A stretch of DNA of 64,000 nt from CAZJWR01 sp964549765 (GCA_964549765.1 CAZJWR010000013.1:1-64000); one strand, 5' to 3'. Numbered from the stretch's first letter, positions 35,016 to 44,543 are shown. Numbers and translations: made by a program. The notes: generated by a model from the letters alone, not told the origin.

Positions 35016-35017
35016 AA
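34987..35017 (-). promoter_or_regulatory. Promoter of the tetR-speD operon
   Basis: On the minus strand TTGACT (35017-35012) and TATAGT (34992-34987) are separated by 19 bp, about 58 bp before the TetR ATG. A second possible pair, TTGACC (34981-34976) and CATATG with a 17-bp gap, lies closer to the gene. Both are overlapped by the operator units, consistent with repression by occlusion. Confidence 0.5.
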
Positions 35018-35338
35018 GAAAATTTTGCATTATTTTGGGGAAAAGCCAAAAAATATTGTAAGTCATTGCAAGGCAATGCATTTATTTTTCGATTGGAAAG
35101 CCGAAATTGAGTTGTTTCCAGTCAGTGAGCCATCGATTTACAATCATTCAGGATGCAATTTTTGGTGGTTTGAATAATGGAGTTACTGCCTTCTTAGGCA
35201 GCCTGCAGAAATATAGTCAGTTCCGACCGTACGGTCATTTCGCACAATGTCATGCCATATCGTTGCGGCTGTGCGACGCCGTACGCCCGTACAAAATTCG
35301 CCGCAGCGGATATAGATTTCGCGTATGATCGTGTGGAT
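35018..35338. other. Intergenic region with a further GACC-GGTC palindrome
   Basis: No gene is recognised between the SulP gene end (35339) and the operator ladder. A perfect 12-bp palindrome GACCGTACGGTC lies at 35225-35236, sharing the GACC...GGTC arms of the tetR operators but with a GC-containing centre and off the 18-bp register. The rest is AT-rich without other clear signals. Confidence 0.45.
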
Positions 35339-37564
35339 TTATTTGCCCTGATTATCGTCGTGCGAATCCGGCGAAATGATATCGGTTCTTTTCTTCGATG
35401 CCGGCGCCACTGCGAATCGTTTCATCGGCACCGTCCGCAGCGGGCATTCCCGCTCATCGCTGCCCTCGTGCGACGATTCCCAGATATTTTCGATGGCTCG
35501 ATTGGCGTTGCGATAGATATGATCCTCGCCGACGATTGCCAGAAGTCCGGTTCGCCGCATCGTATCCAGCACGGAATCATTGAGACCGCTTATCGAAAAT
35601 CCCAAGCCCTGCTCATGGATGCGTCCGACCAGCGTTGCCAGGACTTCCTCGCCGGAAGCATCGAGTTCATTGATGCCGTTACCGACAATCAACACGTGCT
35701 TGAGACGGGGCATCGACCTGATGGTTTCCAGCACCTGATCTTCGAGATAGCTCACGTTGGCGAAGAACAGCGATCCCGCGTAGCGTATGACGGCGATATG
35801 CCGGCATTGATCGAGGCCGAAGCGGGCCCGGTTGCGGTAGGTGCCGTCGGGATGCAGCGACAGCATGGCGATAGCGGGGCGCATATTGCGCAGCAAATAC
35901 AGCAGCAGCGACAGCACCACGCCGATCATGATGCCTCGGTCGAGATGCGGCGCGAAGGCCAGGGTTCCGACAAAGGTGATGATGCCGATGATACCGTCGT
36001 AACGCTGGGCCCGCCACGTGTGAATGAACGTTTTGGCGTTGATCAGGCCGACCACGGCCATCATGATGATGGCCGCCAACACCGATTGCGGCAGATGAAA
36101 CAGCAGCGGCGTCAGGAAAAGCAGCACGATGACAACAACCAAGCTGCTGAAGACGTTAGATAATCCGGTGACAGCCCCTGCCTGAAGGTTGACCGCCGAG
36201 CGTGAAAACGACCCCGAGACGGCATAGCTCTGCCCGAACGATCCGATGATATTGCCCAAACCTTGGCCGATTAACTCCTGATTGGGATCGAGGCGCTGAC
36301 CAGTCTTGGCCGCCATCGCCTTGGCGATGGAAATCGCCTCCATGAAACCCAGCAACGAAATGATCATCGCCATCGAAAAGAGATTGATCGCCGTCGAAAA
36401 CTGGAATTTGGGCACGATCAACCCCGGTAAACCCCTCGGAATGGAACCGACCACGGCGCCGCCGCCGATTAGGGTCAGAGCATGCTCGTCGAGAGGGTTG
36501 TTGCCGATTTTGAGCCGCCAGTTATGGCCGTCGCGAGAGTTTCCCGGCGGCGCCTCGCCGCGCATATACAGATCGAGTGTGCCATCCGGGTCCGACACGG
36601 CGTCAAAGATCAGTCCCCGCAGTTCGGCCCGTCCTTCGGAAAGTTCCTCCTTGAGGGAGGCGATTTCGATATTCAGCAATTGGATGTCATGCTGCAATTC
36701 GAGTGCCTCGACCGACCGCGCACTCTTTCGTTCGACGGTCGTTTCATATTCGGTCCGCAGATGAACGCGCCCGTCGGAATCGTGCTTCAACTCCGCCAGC
36801 CGGGCGTTGAAATCGGCGATCATCTGCCGCGCCCGGTCGGATTTGATCTGCGACATATCGATGATACGGTTCTGCTCGAAACCGATCGCCCATGAGATAA
36901 GGGTGGTGACGGCTACCGCCACCAGCACATTGGGGATACGCCGGTTGATCCGGCGCAGAATGATCATGATGGCAAAGGCCAGCAGGGCCAGAAAAAACGT
37001 GGGCCAATGCGTGTAGGATATCGCCGCCTTGATGACGTTGTAAACGGTTTCGTAATGATGCGGGGCATTGTCGATGCTGACACCGAACAGTTTGGGAAGC
37101 TGCGAGGTGGCGATGATAATGGCGGCGGCGTTGGTGAAACCGTTGACGACCGGGTGCGACAGGAAATTCACGACCAGCCCCAGTCGCAGGACGCCGAGGA
37201 GGAACTGGAAAAGCCCGACCAGGAGCGCCAGGAGAATGGCATATGCGACATATTCCTGGCTGCCGGCGGTGGCCAGCGGTTCCAGGGCGGTCGCCGTCAT
37301 GAGCGATACGACGGCCACCGGCCCGGTAGCCAGCTGGCGGCTGGAGCCGAACAGCGCCGCCACCATCGGCGGCAGGAAAGCGGCATAGAGGCCGTAATAA
37401 GCGGGCAGGCCGGCCAGTTGCGCGTACGCCATCGACTGCGGCACCAATACCAGCGCCACCGTCAGGCCCGATAAGATGTCCTGCCGGAACGATTCGACGT
37501 TATAATCGCGGAACCAATTGAGAAACGGCAAAAGGCGCTGTAGTTTTTGCGTCGCCGCCTGCAA
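35339..37564 (-). CDS. SulP-family anion transporter with STAS domain and extra insert
   Basis: Inner-membrane anion transporter (sulfate, bicarbonate or dicarboxylate class), 741 aa against a usual 550-600. The membrane core has the SulP signature region LSGLTVALVLVPQSMAYAQL, GLPAYYGLYAAFLPP and later GSFSRSAVNLQAGA. A STAS domain occupies ~585-690 (IRYAGSLFFANVSYLEDQVL, VGNGINELDASGEEVLATL). Between membrane segments, about residues 233-355, lies a hydrophilic insert predicted coiled-coil by eye (RARQMIADFNARLAELKHDS, LQHDIQLLNIEIASLKEEL) that ordinary SulP proteins lack. The TTG at 37564 is taken as start because GAGGG lies 8 bp before it. A CBS-domain gene 87 bp upstream is likely co-transcribed and may sense energy state for it. 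Confidence 0.88.
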   Translation of the reverse strand: MQAATQKLQRLLPFLNWFRDYNVESFRQDILSGLTVALVLVPQSMAYAQLAGLPAYYGLYAAFLPPMVAALFGSSRQLATGPVAVVSLMTATALEPLATAGSQEYVAYAILLALLVGLFQFLLGVLRLGLVVNFLSHPVVNGFTNAAAIIIATSQLPKLFGVSIDNAPHHYETVYNVIKAAISYTHWPTFFLALLAFAIMIILRRINRRIPNVLVAVAVTTLISWAIGFEQNRIIDMSQIKSDRARQMIADFNARLAELKHDSDGRVHLRTEYETTVERKSARSVEALELQHDIQLLNIEIASLKEELSEGRAELRGLIFDAVSDPDGTLDLYMRGEAPPGNSRDGHNWRLKIGNNPLDEHALTLIGGGAVVGSIPRGLPGLIVPKFQFSTAINLFSMAMIISLLGFMEAISIAKAMAAKTGQRLDPNQELIGQGLGNIIGSFGQSYAVSGSFSRSAVNLQAGAVTGLSNVFSSLVVVIVLLFLTPLLFHLPQSVLAAIIMMAVVGLINAKTFIHTWRAQRYDGIIGIITFVGTLAFAPHLDRGIMIGVVLSLLLYLLRNMRPAIAMLSLHPDGTYRNRARFGLDQCRHIAVIRYAGSLFFANVSYLEDQVLETIRSMPRLKHVLIVGNGINELDASGEEVLATLVGRIHEQGLGFSISGLNDSVLDTMRRTGLLAIVGEDHIYRNANRAIENIWESSHEGSDERECPLRTVPMKRFAVAPASKKRTDIISPDSHDDNQGK

Positions 37565-37651
37565 CTTGATTACCCTCTATTCGTCGTTAGCCGCATCGAT
37601 GGCCCTGCATGCCACTTGATCACAGCGGCCGGTTCAACCCCCGGCTGCATC

Positions 37652-38176
37652 TTACGTGATCAGCTTCCCGATGGCGTGGAGGACATCGGTTGATCGAATG
37701 ACTCCGGATACCAGATTATCCTTCAGCACCGGCACGAGACTGGAATCATTCACCACCAGCACCTGGATTATCTCCATCAGGCGGGCGTCATGCGGCACCG
37801 AAATCCGAATCGGCGTCATCACTTCCTGAACCGGTCGTTCGGCCCGTTTGCGGATTTCGTCAAGGTTGGTTTCTTTGGACGGTTCCGCCGGCCGCCGGTC
37901 ACGCATAAGGCCGGGGTCATGCTCGCCCCGGCGTTCGATCGCTTCCTGCAGGGCATCCGGCGACATTCCTCTCAGGATATCCCGCCGGCGCACCATGCCG
38001 ATTAACCGGTATTCCTCGTCGAACACCAGCACCACGCGCGGCAGGGACTTTCTTCCCTCGACTTCGAGTTGAGTCTTTTCCATCTCGACGATCGCCTGAC
38101 GGAGCGTGAACCAATAGGGGACGTGGGGATAACTGTCGAGCGGAATCATGAGCGATTCGGCGGTTATTTCATCCAT
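37652..38176 (-). CDS. CBS-domain pair protein
   Basis: A 174-aa cytosolic protein with two CBS motifs: SLMIPLDSYPHVPYWFTLRQ ... LVFDEEYRLIGMVRRRDILRG in the first half, and VQEVMTPIRISVPHDARLME ... SLVPVLKDNLVSGVIRSTDVL in the second. CBS pairs bind adenine nucleotides or divalent ions and regulate partners. Between them is a charged linker (~95-120). The ATG at 38176 begins the homology, with AGGG just upstream. It lies 87 bp before the SulP transporter in the same direction, so regulation of that transporter is the simplest hypothesis. Confidence 0.85.
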   Translation of the reverse strand: MDEITAESLMIPLDSYPHVPYWFTLRQAIVEMEKTQLEVEGRKSLPRVVLVFDEEYRLIGMVRRRDILRGMSPDALQEAIERRGEHDPGLMRDRRPAEPSKETNLDEIRKRAERPVQEVMTPIRISVPHDARLMEIIQVLVVNDSSLVPVLKDNLVSGVIRSTDVLHAIGKLIT

Positions 38177-38405
38177 ACCGTTTTCCCTGCCTTCGGCTGC
38201 CTGCCCGCGGAACATGCGGAATCGCCCGGTGTATGAATCCACGGCCGTGCTTCGGCGGTTCCGGATACTACCGCGTTTTCATCGTGATTGACAAAGTAAC
38301 GGTCGGAGCCTTTCCGGGCAAGGCTTTTTTCGATGACGGTGAATCTTAAGGCTGAATCATAAATTGCATTCACGTCCGGCGCAAAATGCCGATGGCCGTG
38401 ACTCA

Positions 38406-38486
38406 TTGTTTGCCAGTCAACTACATCCCACCTGTGCAAGGCACGGGTGGGGCACCGAAACTGAATCGCTTGAAATCTACACTAAT
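38406..38486. repeat. 81-bp dispersed intergenic repeat, copy 2
   Basis: Second copy of the element at 5512-5592, same orientation and length, about 89% identical. The central hairpin CCCACCTGTGC/GCACGGGTGGG is kept, with one C-to-T change that still pairs as G-T. Its right end touches the stop codon of the lipoprotein gene ending at 38482. Confidence 0.75.
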
Positions 38487-39645
38487 GTTTTGATTTGATC
38501 CACAAATCCGGCGTCAGGAGCTCCTCGCGGGTGAGGAGAATGTAATCCAGCGAATCGGCGCGCGATATGATCACCGCCACTTTGTCCAGCGGCGGCACGA
38601 GCATAAAATTCAGATAATCCGATCCGGGGAAGCCGATGTATTTCTTGTAAGTAAGCATCTGCTCCATCTGCTCCGAAACATCCTTATTCCTATCAACTTC
38701 GGACAGGTCGAGTATCGCCATGCCGCGGTCGCGGGCGGCGATAAGGAGAATGTCGTCGTATAGTTCGATGGACTCCCAACTGAGAGAAGTATCGGGGCTC
38801 AGCTCCGGATATCCGGCCAGTCGACGCGCGATTCTCTCGTTGGTAACGCTGCCGATCTCGGTCAGGCTGTCGGCATCGTATAGGGCGATATGTTCACCCA
38901 GGGCGGCCTTGCCGGATGTTGTCGAAAGCGCTGCCACCCAGCGCGAACCGATGACGGCCTTCCGGATATGTTCATAGACGCCGTGGGCCGGGATTTCCTT
39001 CGAATCCAGCAGAACCGGCGATGCCGGATCGGTGATATCATAGCGGATAAACCATTTGGGAAAAACCAGATCATCCCCGGCGATCAGGCGATTGCCATAA
39101 ACCAGCAGACCGTCGATGGTCTTGCGGAATGCCGCCACCGAATCTGGGATTTTCAATGGCGACCATGTCGCACTGTCTGCGCTCAGGTCGAAGTATCCCA
39201 TCAATTCCCATCCGCAATTGCCGCCGACGTACAGAATATCATCCACCAGTGCCGCCGTGTACGCCTCGTATTTTTCCCACATGCGGATATCATCATGCCG
39301 GACGACGCCGTTTTCGGGATCATATTTGAGCACCATGAAGGTCCGGCCCATGTCGGCCATATAGGTTATCCATCCGGCAGAGTTATAATCTATGTAATCA
39401 TACGCGGCCGCGACGACACGCATGCTGTCGGCGGCATCGAGCGGGCGGCGGGTATCTCCGGGAACGGCGGCGCGGCTGGGAAACGGGAGTTGCTGGAAAG
39501 GGATGAGACTGTCATGGTCGACCATGCATACGACCGACCGATAGCCGTCGGGGAGAACCACAAATTCGCCCCGGTCTTGGCCATGGCAGCCCGCAATGAC
39601 CAGGCCTACCAATCCAGCCAGCAGAGCAATGCTCAATAGTCTCAT
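38482..39645 (-). CDS. Lipoprotein of unknown function, propeller-like repeats
   Basis: A 387-aa predicted lipoprotein with signal segment LLSIALLAGLVGLVIAGC ending in lipobox VIAGC. The mature part shows spaced strands of the LVIVD/beta-propeller kind (LYVGGNCGWELMGYFDLSAD, WFIRYDITDPASPVLLDSKE, WVAALSTTSGKAALGEHIAL, ILLIAARDRGMAILDLSEVD), so a propeller on the outer surface or in the periplasm is plausible. I do not recognise a named family. The ATG at 39645 is preferred, with GGGGAG 6 bp upstream. It lies alone between the CBS gene and a divergent FG-GAP gene; the 81-bp repeat overlaps its last codons. Confidence 0.6.
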   Translation of the reverse strand: MRLLSIALLAGLVGLVIAGCHGQDRGEFVVLPDGYRSVVCMVDHDSLIPFQQLPFPSRAAVPGDTRRPLDAADSMRVVAAAYDYIDYNSAGWITYMADMGRTFMVLKYDPENGVVRHDDIRMWEKYEAYTAALVDDILYVGGNCGWELMGYFDLSADSATWSPLKIPDSVAAFRKTIDGLLVYGNRLIAGDDLVFPKWFIRYDITDPASPVLLDSKEIPAHGVYEHIRKAVIGSRWVAALSTTSGKAALGEHIALYDADSLTEIGSVTNERIARRLAGYPELSPDTSLSWESIELYDDILLIAARDRGMAILDLSEVDRNKDVSEQMEQMLTYKKYIGFPGSDYLNFMLVPPLDKVAVIISRADSLDYILLTREELLTPDLWIKSKH

Positions 39646-39862
39646 ATCCATCTCCCCGCAACGAAAACATTCGGATGACCCAGGTCCGCCTCAACAATAT
39701 AGGTAATTGCCGGCGCCGACGTAAAGGATGTGTCGATAAAATCCTCCTTATTTTTTAGACGCATTGGAGAATGAATTGCGCAGTGCTCTCGATAATTTTC
39801 ATGGCCGGCCCTGACTGCGGGCTTTCATCCCGCCCGTTTCCGGTGTATATTGTACAAGGAAA

Positions 39863-41223
39863 ATGAAAGCGGGCTCGGATACACCATATGTGATACGTAT
39901 AGCAGTAATGTGCATGTCATGTTCGCTGTTTATCTCGGAGTCGTCCTCCGCCGATGAGCAGTTGCTCGATTCTTGGCGGATTTTTCCGATCGGGATGGAT
40001 GCCCGCGAGATGTGCGCCGCGGATTTTGGCGGCGACGGCAGTCTCGATATCGCCGCCGTATCCAGAAAAGACAGCGTCGCAATTTTGTTGAACAACGGTG
40101 ATGGCACGTTCGGCGATGCGGCGTCATATTGGACGGCGGCGCATACCTGGTCGGTCGACGCCGCCGACTTCGACGGGGACGGCGACATCGACCTGGTCGT
40201 CGGCGTCAGCCATCCGGTGGCATCGACAGCGGTGATGCTAAACGACGGCAATGGGACTTTCCGGCTGCCGATGTTCTTTGGTCTCAAAGGAGACTGCCAA
40301 GTGGTCCGGAGCGCCGATTTCGACAACGACGGTCTGCCTGACATCGCCACGATCATGGGCGGCAAAGTGGATATTCTTTACAATCAAGGCGATTCGACCT
40401 TCAGCCAGCCGCTGAACGCCACCTACCAGTCTCGTCTTAACGCTCTTGTCGCCATGGATTTGGACAACGACGGCGACGTCGATCCGGCCACCACCGATTA
40501 TGGCTTGGGAAGGGTCTTTGTGGTCCTCAACGGCGGCGCTGGACGATTCGAACCGGCGGTATCGTACGGGGTCGGGGCGCGGCCGGGTTATCTGGCGGCG
40601 ACCGATTTCGACGGCGACGGTATGTTCACGCCGACCACAATCGGAAAAGCGGCGATGTATCTGTCGGATTGCAGTTTTTTAGATATCGATAACGACGGCA
40701 ACAATGATTTGGCGATTTTGTTTTATTCGTCGTATGTCAGCGGCGTGGGAATTATGATCAATGATGGCGGTGGTGTTTTCCGGAATCCGATCTATTTCGG
40801 CGGCGGCGAGGCCCTGACTACAGCCGATCTTGACGGCGACGGTGACCTCGATTTTGCCGCCATCGGCAGATCCGCCGTGACCATTCTCTTCAACCTTGCC
40901 GATATTATCAGTGACGCCGATTACGACGATCCGCCGGCGTTGCCGCTCCGTCCGGCTCTTTATCAAAACCATCCCAACCCTTTCAACCCTCCACCTTGAT
41001 CGAATATCGCGTGACTGATCGATCGCATGTTAACCTTACGATCTACAATGTCCTCGGTCAAAAAATGGTCACGCTGGTGGATGCGACCAAATCGCCCGGG
41101 GAATATTCGGTTATATGGAACGGCCGCGACGCTTCCGGCCGCCCAATGCCGCCGGGCGTGTATGTTTATCGCCTGGAAATAGGCGGCGCGGTGCTGTCCA
41201 AGCAGATGATTCTTTTGAAATAG
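39863..41223 (+). pseudogene. FG-GAP/VCBS surface protein with C-terminal FlgD-like tail, frameshifted
   Basis: The first frame (39863-40999) encodes FG-GAP/VCBS repeats, each with a Ca-binding-like D-x-D-x-D core (AADFDGDGDIDLVVGVS, SADFDNDGLPDIATIMGG, AMDLDNDGDVDPATTDYG, TADLDGDGDLDFAAIG), the fold of extracellular propeller proteins. It stops in YQNHPNPFNPPP. A +1 frame (from 40990 to 41223) resumes exactly with STLIEYRVTDRSHVNLTIYN and ends YVYRLEIGGAVLSKQMILLK, a standard FlgD-like/type IX-type sorting tail. One base is missing in the AACCCTCC run at 40988-40990. The intact protein would be about 452 aa. Either a sequencing/assembly error or a real inactivation of surface attachment; the first is as likely. 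Confidence 0.8.
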
Positions 41224-41298
41224 ACGCCGTTTGCGCCCCGCCGGACGCCTCGTTTTACCCCTTGCCGACGCCGTGTGATCCTCATATATTGCGTGCCT

Positions 41299-42096
41299 AT
41301 GAGCGATCTGATCGACGATATCGGTATCGGGAAGCATTTCTTTCTGATCGCCGGCAATTGCGTGGTCGAGGACGAAACCACGACCATGAAGACGGCTGAA
41401 TTTTTGAAAGAACTCTGCGACAAACTCGACTTGCCGCTGATCTATAAGTCCTCGTATCGCAAGGCCAATCGCACGTCCGGGAAATCGTTTACGTCGATCG
41501 GCGACGGGGCCGCAATTGCAATATTGCGCAAGGTAAAGAAGGAATTGTCGCTTCCAATCCTGACCGATATCCACGAGGCCGGCGAAATCGGCCTGGTCGA
41601 AGATATCGACGTGCTGCAAATCCCGGCTTTCCTCTGCCGGCAGACCGAACTGATCCGGGCCGCCGCCGAATCCGGCAAATGGGTCAATATTAAAAAGGGT
41701 CAGTTCATGGCGCCGGAGAATATGAAAGAGGCGGCCGACAAAGGGGCCGACCTCAACGGCGGCAGGATTATGCTCACCGAACGCGGGACTACATTCGGAT
41801 ATAACAATTTAATCGTCGATTTCCGGTCGTTGACCATAATGAAGGAATTCGGCTTTCCGATCGTATACGACGCCACGCACGCTGTTCAGCGGCCTGGTGG
41901 CCTGGGGACATCATCGGGCGGCGACCGGCAGTTTATCGCATCATTGGCGCGGGCGGCAGCGGCGGTGGGAATCGACGGTCTATTTGTGGAGACTCATCCC
42001 GATCCGTCGAAAGCAAAATCGGATGCAGCCACGCAATTGCCGCTCGGCGACATGCCAAAATTTCTAACCGACGTGCTCAGGATCGTGAGGTCATAG
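41299..42096 (+). CDS. kdsA: 3-deoxy-8-phosphooctulonate synthase
   Basis: KdsA condenses PEP with arabinose 5-phosphate to Kdo 8-phosphate, an early step in lipopolysaccharide core synthesis. The 265-aa barrel shows FFLIAGNCVVEDE, YKSSYRKANRTS, LPILTDIHEAGEIG, LQIPAFLCRQTEL, VNIKKGQFMAPENM, FPIVYDATHAVQRPGG and DGLFVETHPDPSKAKSD, all in family order. Cys21 in AGNCVVE marks the metal-dependent class (E. coli-type enzymes carry Asn there). The ATG at 41299 matches the family start; an upstream GTG is possible. It is followed after 3 bp by kdsC and then kdsD, forming a compact Kdo operon. Confidence 0.95.
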   Translation: MSDLIDDIGIGKHFFLIAGNCVVEDETTTMKTAEFLKELCDKLDLPLIYKSSYRKANRTSGKSFTSIGDGAAIAILRKVKKELSLPILTDIHEAGEIGLVEDIDVLQIPAFLCRQTELIRAAAESGKWVNIKKGQFMAPENMKEAADKGADLNGGRIMLTERGTTFGYNNLIVDFRSLTIMKEFGFPIVYDATHAVQRPGGLGTSSGGDRQFIASLARAAAAVGIDGLFVETHPDPSKAKSDAATQLPLGDMPKFLTDVLRIVRS

Positions 42097-42099
42097 AAC

Positions 42100-42654
42100 A
42101 TGCCCCGAGGCGGGAAAAAATATCTAACCAAAGCGCAAATCGCCAAACGGCTGGCGACAATCGAAGCGCTTATTCTTGACGTGGACGGTGTTCTGACGGA
42201 TGACAGCCTGTTTTTCGGGCCCGACGGTTTCGAAATGAAGCGGTTCAATATCGGCGACGGCCTCAATATGGTCCTGGCGACGCGGGCCGGGCTGGAAGTG
42301 ATGATCGTTTCCAATCGGCATTCCGAAGCGACGGCCAGCCGCATGCGGGACTTGAAAATCAAGCATATCATTCAGGATCACGGCGACAAACATCGACTGT
42401 TGACCGACTATATGAAGAAAACCGGCCTCAATATCGACCTCGCCAAGACAGCCTTTATCGGCAACGATATCATGGACATACCATTGATGAAGCAGGTCGG
42501 CCTCAAGATTGCCGTGGCGGATGCCTATCCCGATCTGATCGACATGGTCGACTATGTGAGTTCGAAGAAAGGCGGCTTCGGAGCTGTGCGCGAGGTCATT
42601 GACTTGTATTTCAAGGGCCGGGGCCTGAGCCCAACAGATTTTGTGACAAAATGA
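42100..42654 (+). CDS. kdsC: Kdo-8-phosphate phosphatase (HAD family)
   Basis: KdsC removes the phosphate from Kdo 8-phosphate. It is a small capless HAD phosphatase of 184 aa with nucleophile Asp27 in ILDVDGVLTDD, motif II Ser in VMIVSNRHSEA, and motif III/IV in FIGNDIMDIPLM. FGPDGFEMKRFNIGDGLNM and the C-terminal SSKKGGFGAVREVIDLYF are characteristic of KdsC tetramers. It lies 3 bp after kdsA, and its stop overlaps the ATG of kdsD by 4 bp (ATGA). Confidence 0.95.
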   Translation: MPRGGKKYLTKAQIAKRLATIEALILDVDGVLTDDSLFFGPDGFEMKRFNIGDGLNMVLATRAGLEVMIVSNRHSEATASRMRDLKIKHIIQDHGDKHRLLTDYMKKTGLNIDLAKTAFIGNDIMDIPLMKQVGLKIAVADAYPDLIDMVDYVSSKKGGFGAVREVIDLYFKGRGLSPTDFVTK

Positions 42655-43610
42655 TCAGGGAATTTGCACGCGAAGTGATCGAAAAGGAAGCCGGCGCGGT
42701 GGCGGGACTTCTGGATCGTCTTGACGATAATTTCGACAAGGCGGTGCTGGCGATTCTGGAAACCACCGGGCGAGTGATTGTCACCGGCATGGGCAAATCC
42801 GGCATCGTCGGCAAAAAAATCGCCGCTACCTTCGCATCGACCGGCACGCCCGCGATCTTCCTGCACCCCGCCGAAGCGATCCACGGCGACCTGGGGATCG
42901 TCACCAACGACGATATCGTGCTGGCGATTTCCAAATCGGGCGATACGGCCGAACTTCAGCAGTTGATCCCGGCCTTCAAGCGGCTGGGAATCAGAATTAT
43001 TCTGCTGACCGGCCAGGTCGACTCGTCCATGGCCGAACGTTCCGATATCGTCGTTGACTGCTCGGTGCCGTCCGAGGCCTGCCCCAACAATCTCGTGCCG
43101 ACGTCATCGTCGACGGCGGCAATGGTCATGGGCGACGCGATGGCTATCGCGCTATTTCGCATGAGGGGATTTTCCGCCGAGGATTTCGCGCAGCTTCATC
43201 CCGGCGGTTCGCTGGGACGGCGTTTGTTGCTTCGTGTATCGGATATCATGCATATCGGCGACAAAATTCCCATCGTGTCCGAATCGACGACCGTACTCAA
43301 CACGCTGATGGTCATGTCGCGGGGGCGGCTGGGCACGGCGGTTGTACTCGATCGCGACGGCCGGCTGGCCGGGATTTTCACCGACGGCGACCTAAGGCGT
43401 CTCTCCGAGCGGGGCGGGCAGTTTCTGGATCGTCCGATTTCCGAGGTCATGACGCGGAACCCGAGAACGATCCGGCCCGAAGCGATCCTCGACGAAGTGC
43501 TGGCCTTGTGCGAAAAATACAAAATCACGGTTCTGGTGGCGGCCGACCGCGATGGCCGGCCGGTAGGGATAGTTCACCTGCACGACGTCCTTCAATCCAA
43601 ACTGATATAA
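42651..43610 (+). CDS. kdsD: Arabinose-5-phosphate isomerase (SIS + CBS)
   Basis: KdsD isomerises ribulose 5-phosphate to arabinose 5-phosphate for Kdo synthesis. The 319-aa protein has an N-terminal SIS sugar-isomerase domain (VIVTGMGKSGIVGKKIAATF, HPAEAIHGDLGIV, VLAISKSGDTAEL, PTSSSTAAMVMGDAMAIALF, then FAQLHPGGSLGRRLL) and a C-terminal CBS pair (~205-319: DIMHIGDKIPIVSESTTVL ... EVMTRNPRTIRPEAILDEVL ... VGIVHLHDVLQ). All family landmarks are present. It overlaps kdsC by 4 bp and is followed after 3 bp by an acyltransferase gene of lipid A type. Confidence 0.95.
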   Translation: MIREFAREVIEKEAGAVAGLLDRLDDNFDKAVLAILETTGRVIVTGMGKSGIVGKKIAATFASTGTPAIFLHPAEAIHGDLGIVTNDDIVLAISKSGDTAELQQLIPAFKRLGIRIILLTGQVDSSMAERSDIVVDCSVPSEACPNNLVPTSSSTAAMVMGDAMAIALFRMRGFSAEDFAQLHPGGSLGRRLLLRVSDIMHIGDKIPIVSESTTVLNTLMVMSRGRLGTAVVLDRDGRLAGIFTDGDLRRLSERGGQFLDRPISEVMTRNPRTIRPEAILDEVLALCEKYKITVLVAADRDGRPVGIVHLHDVLQSKLI

Positions 43611-43613
43611 CCC

Positions 43614-44543
43614 GTGGCAAAACGGATCAAGAATAATATCGTTTACCGGGGCGCGGTTATTTTATTCACCGTCATCAATATCATCCCGCGAAAATGCGCC
43701 ATATTCACCGGTGAAGCGCTGGGGCTGGCCGCCTATCTGCTCATTCGAAAAGAGCGTCACAAAGCCCATACCAATCTCGATCGAGCCTATGGGGACGATA
43801 TCACGTATCGCCGCAAGAAGGAAATCGCCCGGCGGTGTTTTATCACCTTCGGGCGCTCGGCTGTTGAAGCCATGCGTCTGCGCCGACACTTTGATGGAGA
43901 AATTCGCCGCGATGTTGAGGTTGTGGGGCTGGAGAAGTTTCAGGCGGCATACGATCGGGGTAAAGGCATTGTCGCCTTTACCGGTCACGTCGGCAATTTC
44001 GAACTGCTGGCCGCATGGGTGGCGCAGAGCGGATACAAGAGCGCCGTGATCGGGCGGGAATTGTACGACAAACGACTCGATAAGATGCTCGTCGCCAACC
44101 GTGCCGAATTGGGCCTGGTCAATGTGCAGACCGATGATTCTCCGAGAAAAATCCTGCGGCTGCTCCGCGACGGGTACGCTATCGGCTTCTTGATCGACAC
44201 CGATTCGTTTCGGGTCGCGGGCGACCTGACGCCGTTCTACGGGCGGCTGGCCAAGACCCCCACCGGCCCGACTGAATTAGGCCTGCTGTCCGGGGCGGCG
44301 TTTGTGCCGATGTTCTGCCTGTCGTTTCCGGGCGGGAAATATCGGCTTATATTCGGCGATGAATTGATTCCCGAATCGCGGGAACGGTCGCGGGAAAACG
44401 TTTATCGTATCACCAGCCGGATGACCAAAGTCATCGAAAATCTCATCCGCGAATACCCCGAACAGTGGATCTGGATGCACAATCGCTGGCACACCCGCCC
44501 CGCCCCGGACGATATAGAATTCCTGCGAACGGTTGTGTCATAA
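43614..44543 (+). CDS. Lysophospholipid/lipid A acyltransferase (LpxL/HtrB family)
   Basis: Inner-membrane acyltransferase, 309 aa, GTG start at 43614 right after kdsD. An N-terminal hydrophobic stretch (GAVILFTVINIIPRKCAIFT) anchors it. The catalytic HX4E motif is TGHVGNFE (His125, Glu130), followed by AVIGRELYDKRLDKMLV, FLIDTDSFRVAGDLTPFYGR (the substrate Asp loop) and the terminal EQWIWMHNRWHTRP of LpxL/LpxM proteins. By context it adds a secondary acyl chain to Kdo-lipid A; which chain (LpxL or LpxM) is not decidable by eye. It closes the Kdo operon and converges with the dockerin gene. Confidence 0.88.
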   Translation: MAKRIKNNIVYRGAVILFTVINIIPRKCAIFTGEALGLAAYLLIRKERHKAHTNLDRAYGDDITYRRKKEIARRCFITFGRSAVEAMRLRRHFDGEIRRDVEVVGLEKFQAAYDRGKGIVAFTGHVGNFELLAAWVAQSGYKSAVIGRELYDKRLDKMLVANRAELGLVNVQTDDSPRKILRLLRDGYAIGFLIDTDSFRVAGDLTPFYGRLAKTPTGPTELGLLSGAAFVPMFCLSFPGGKYRLIFGDELIPESRERSRENVYRITSRMTKVIENLIREYPEQWIWMHNRWHTRPAPDDIEFLRTVVS

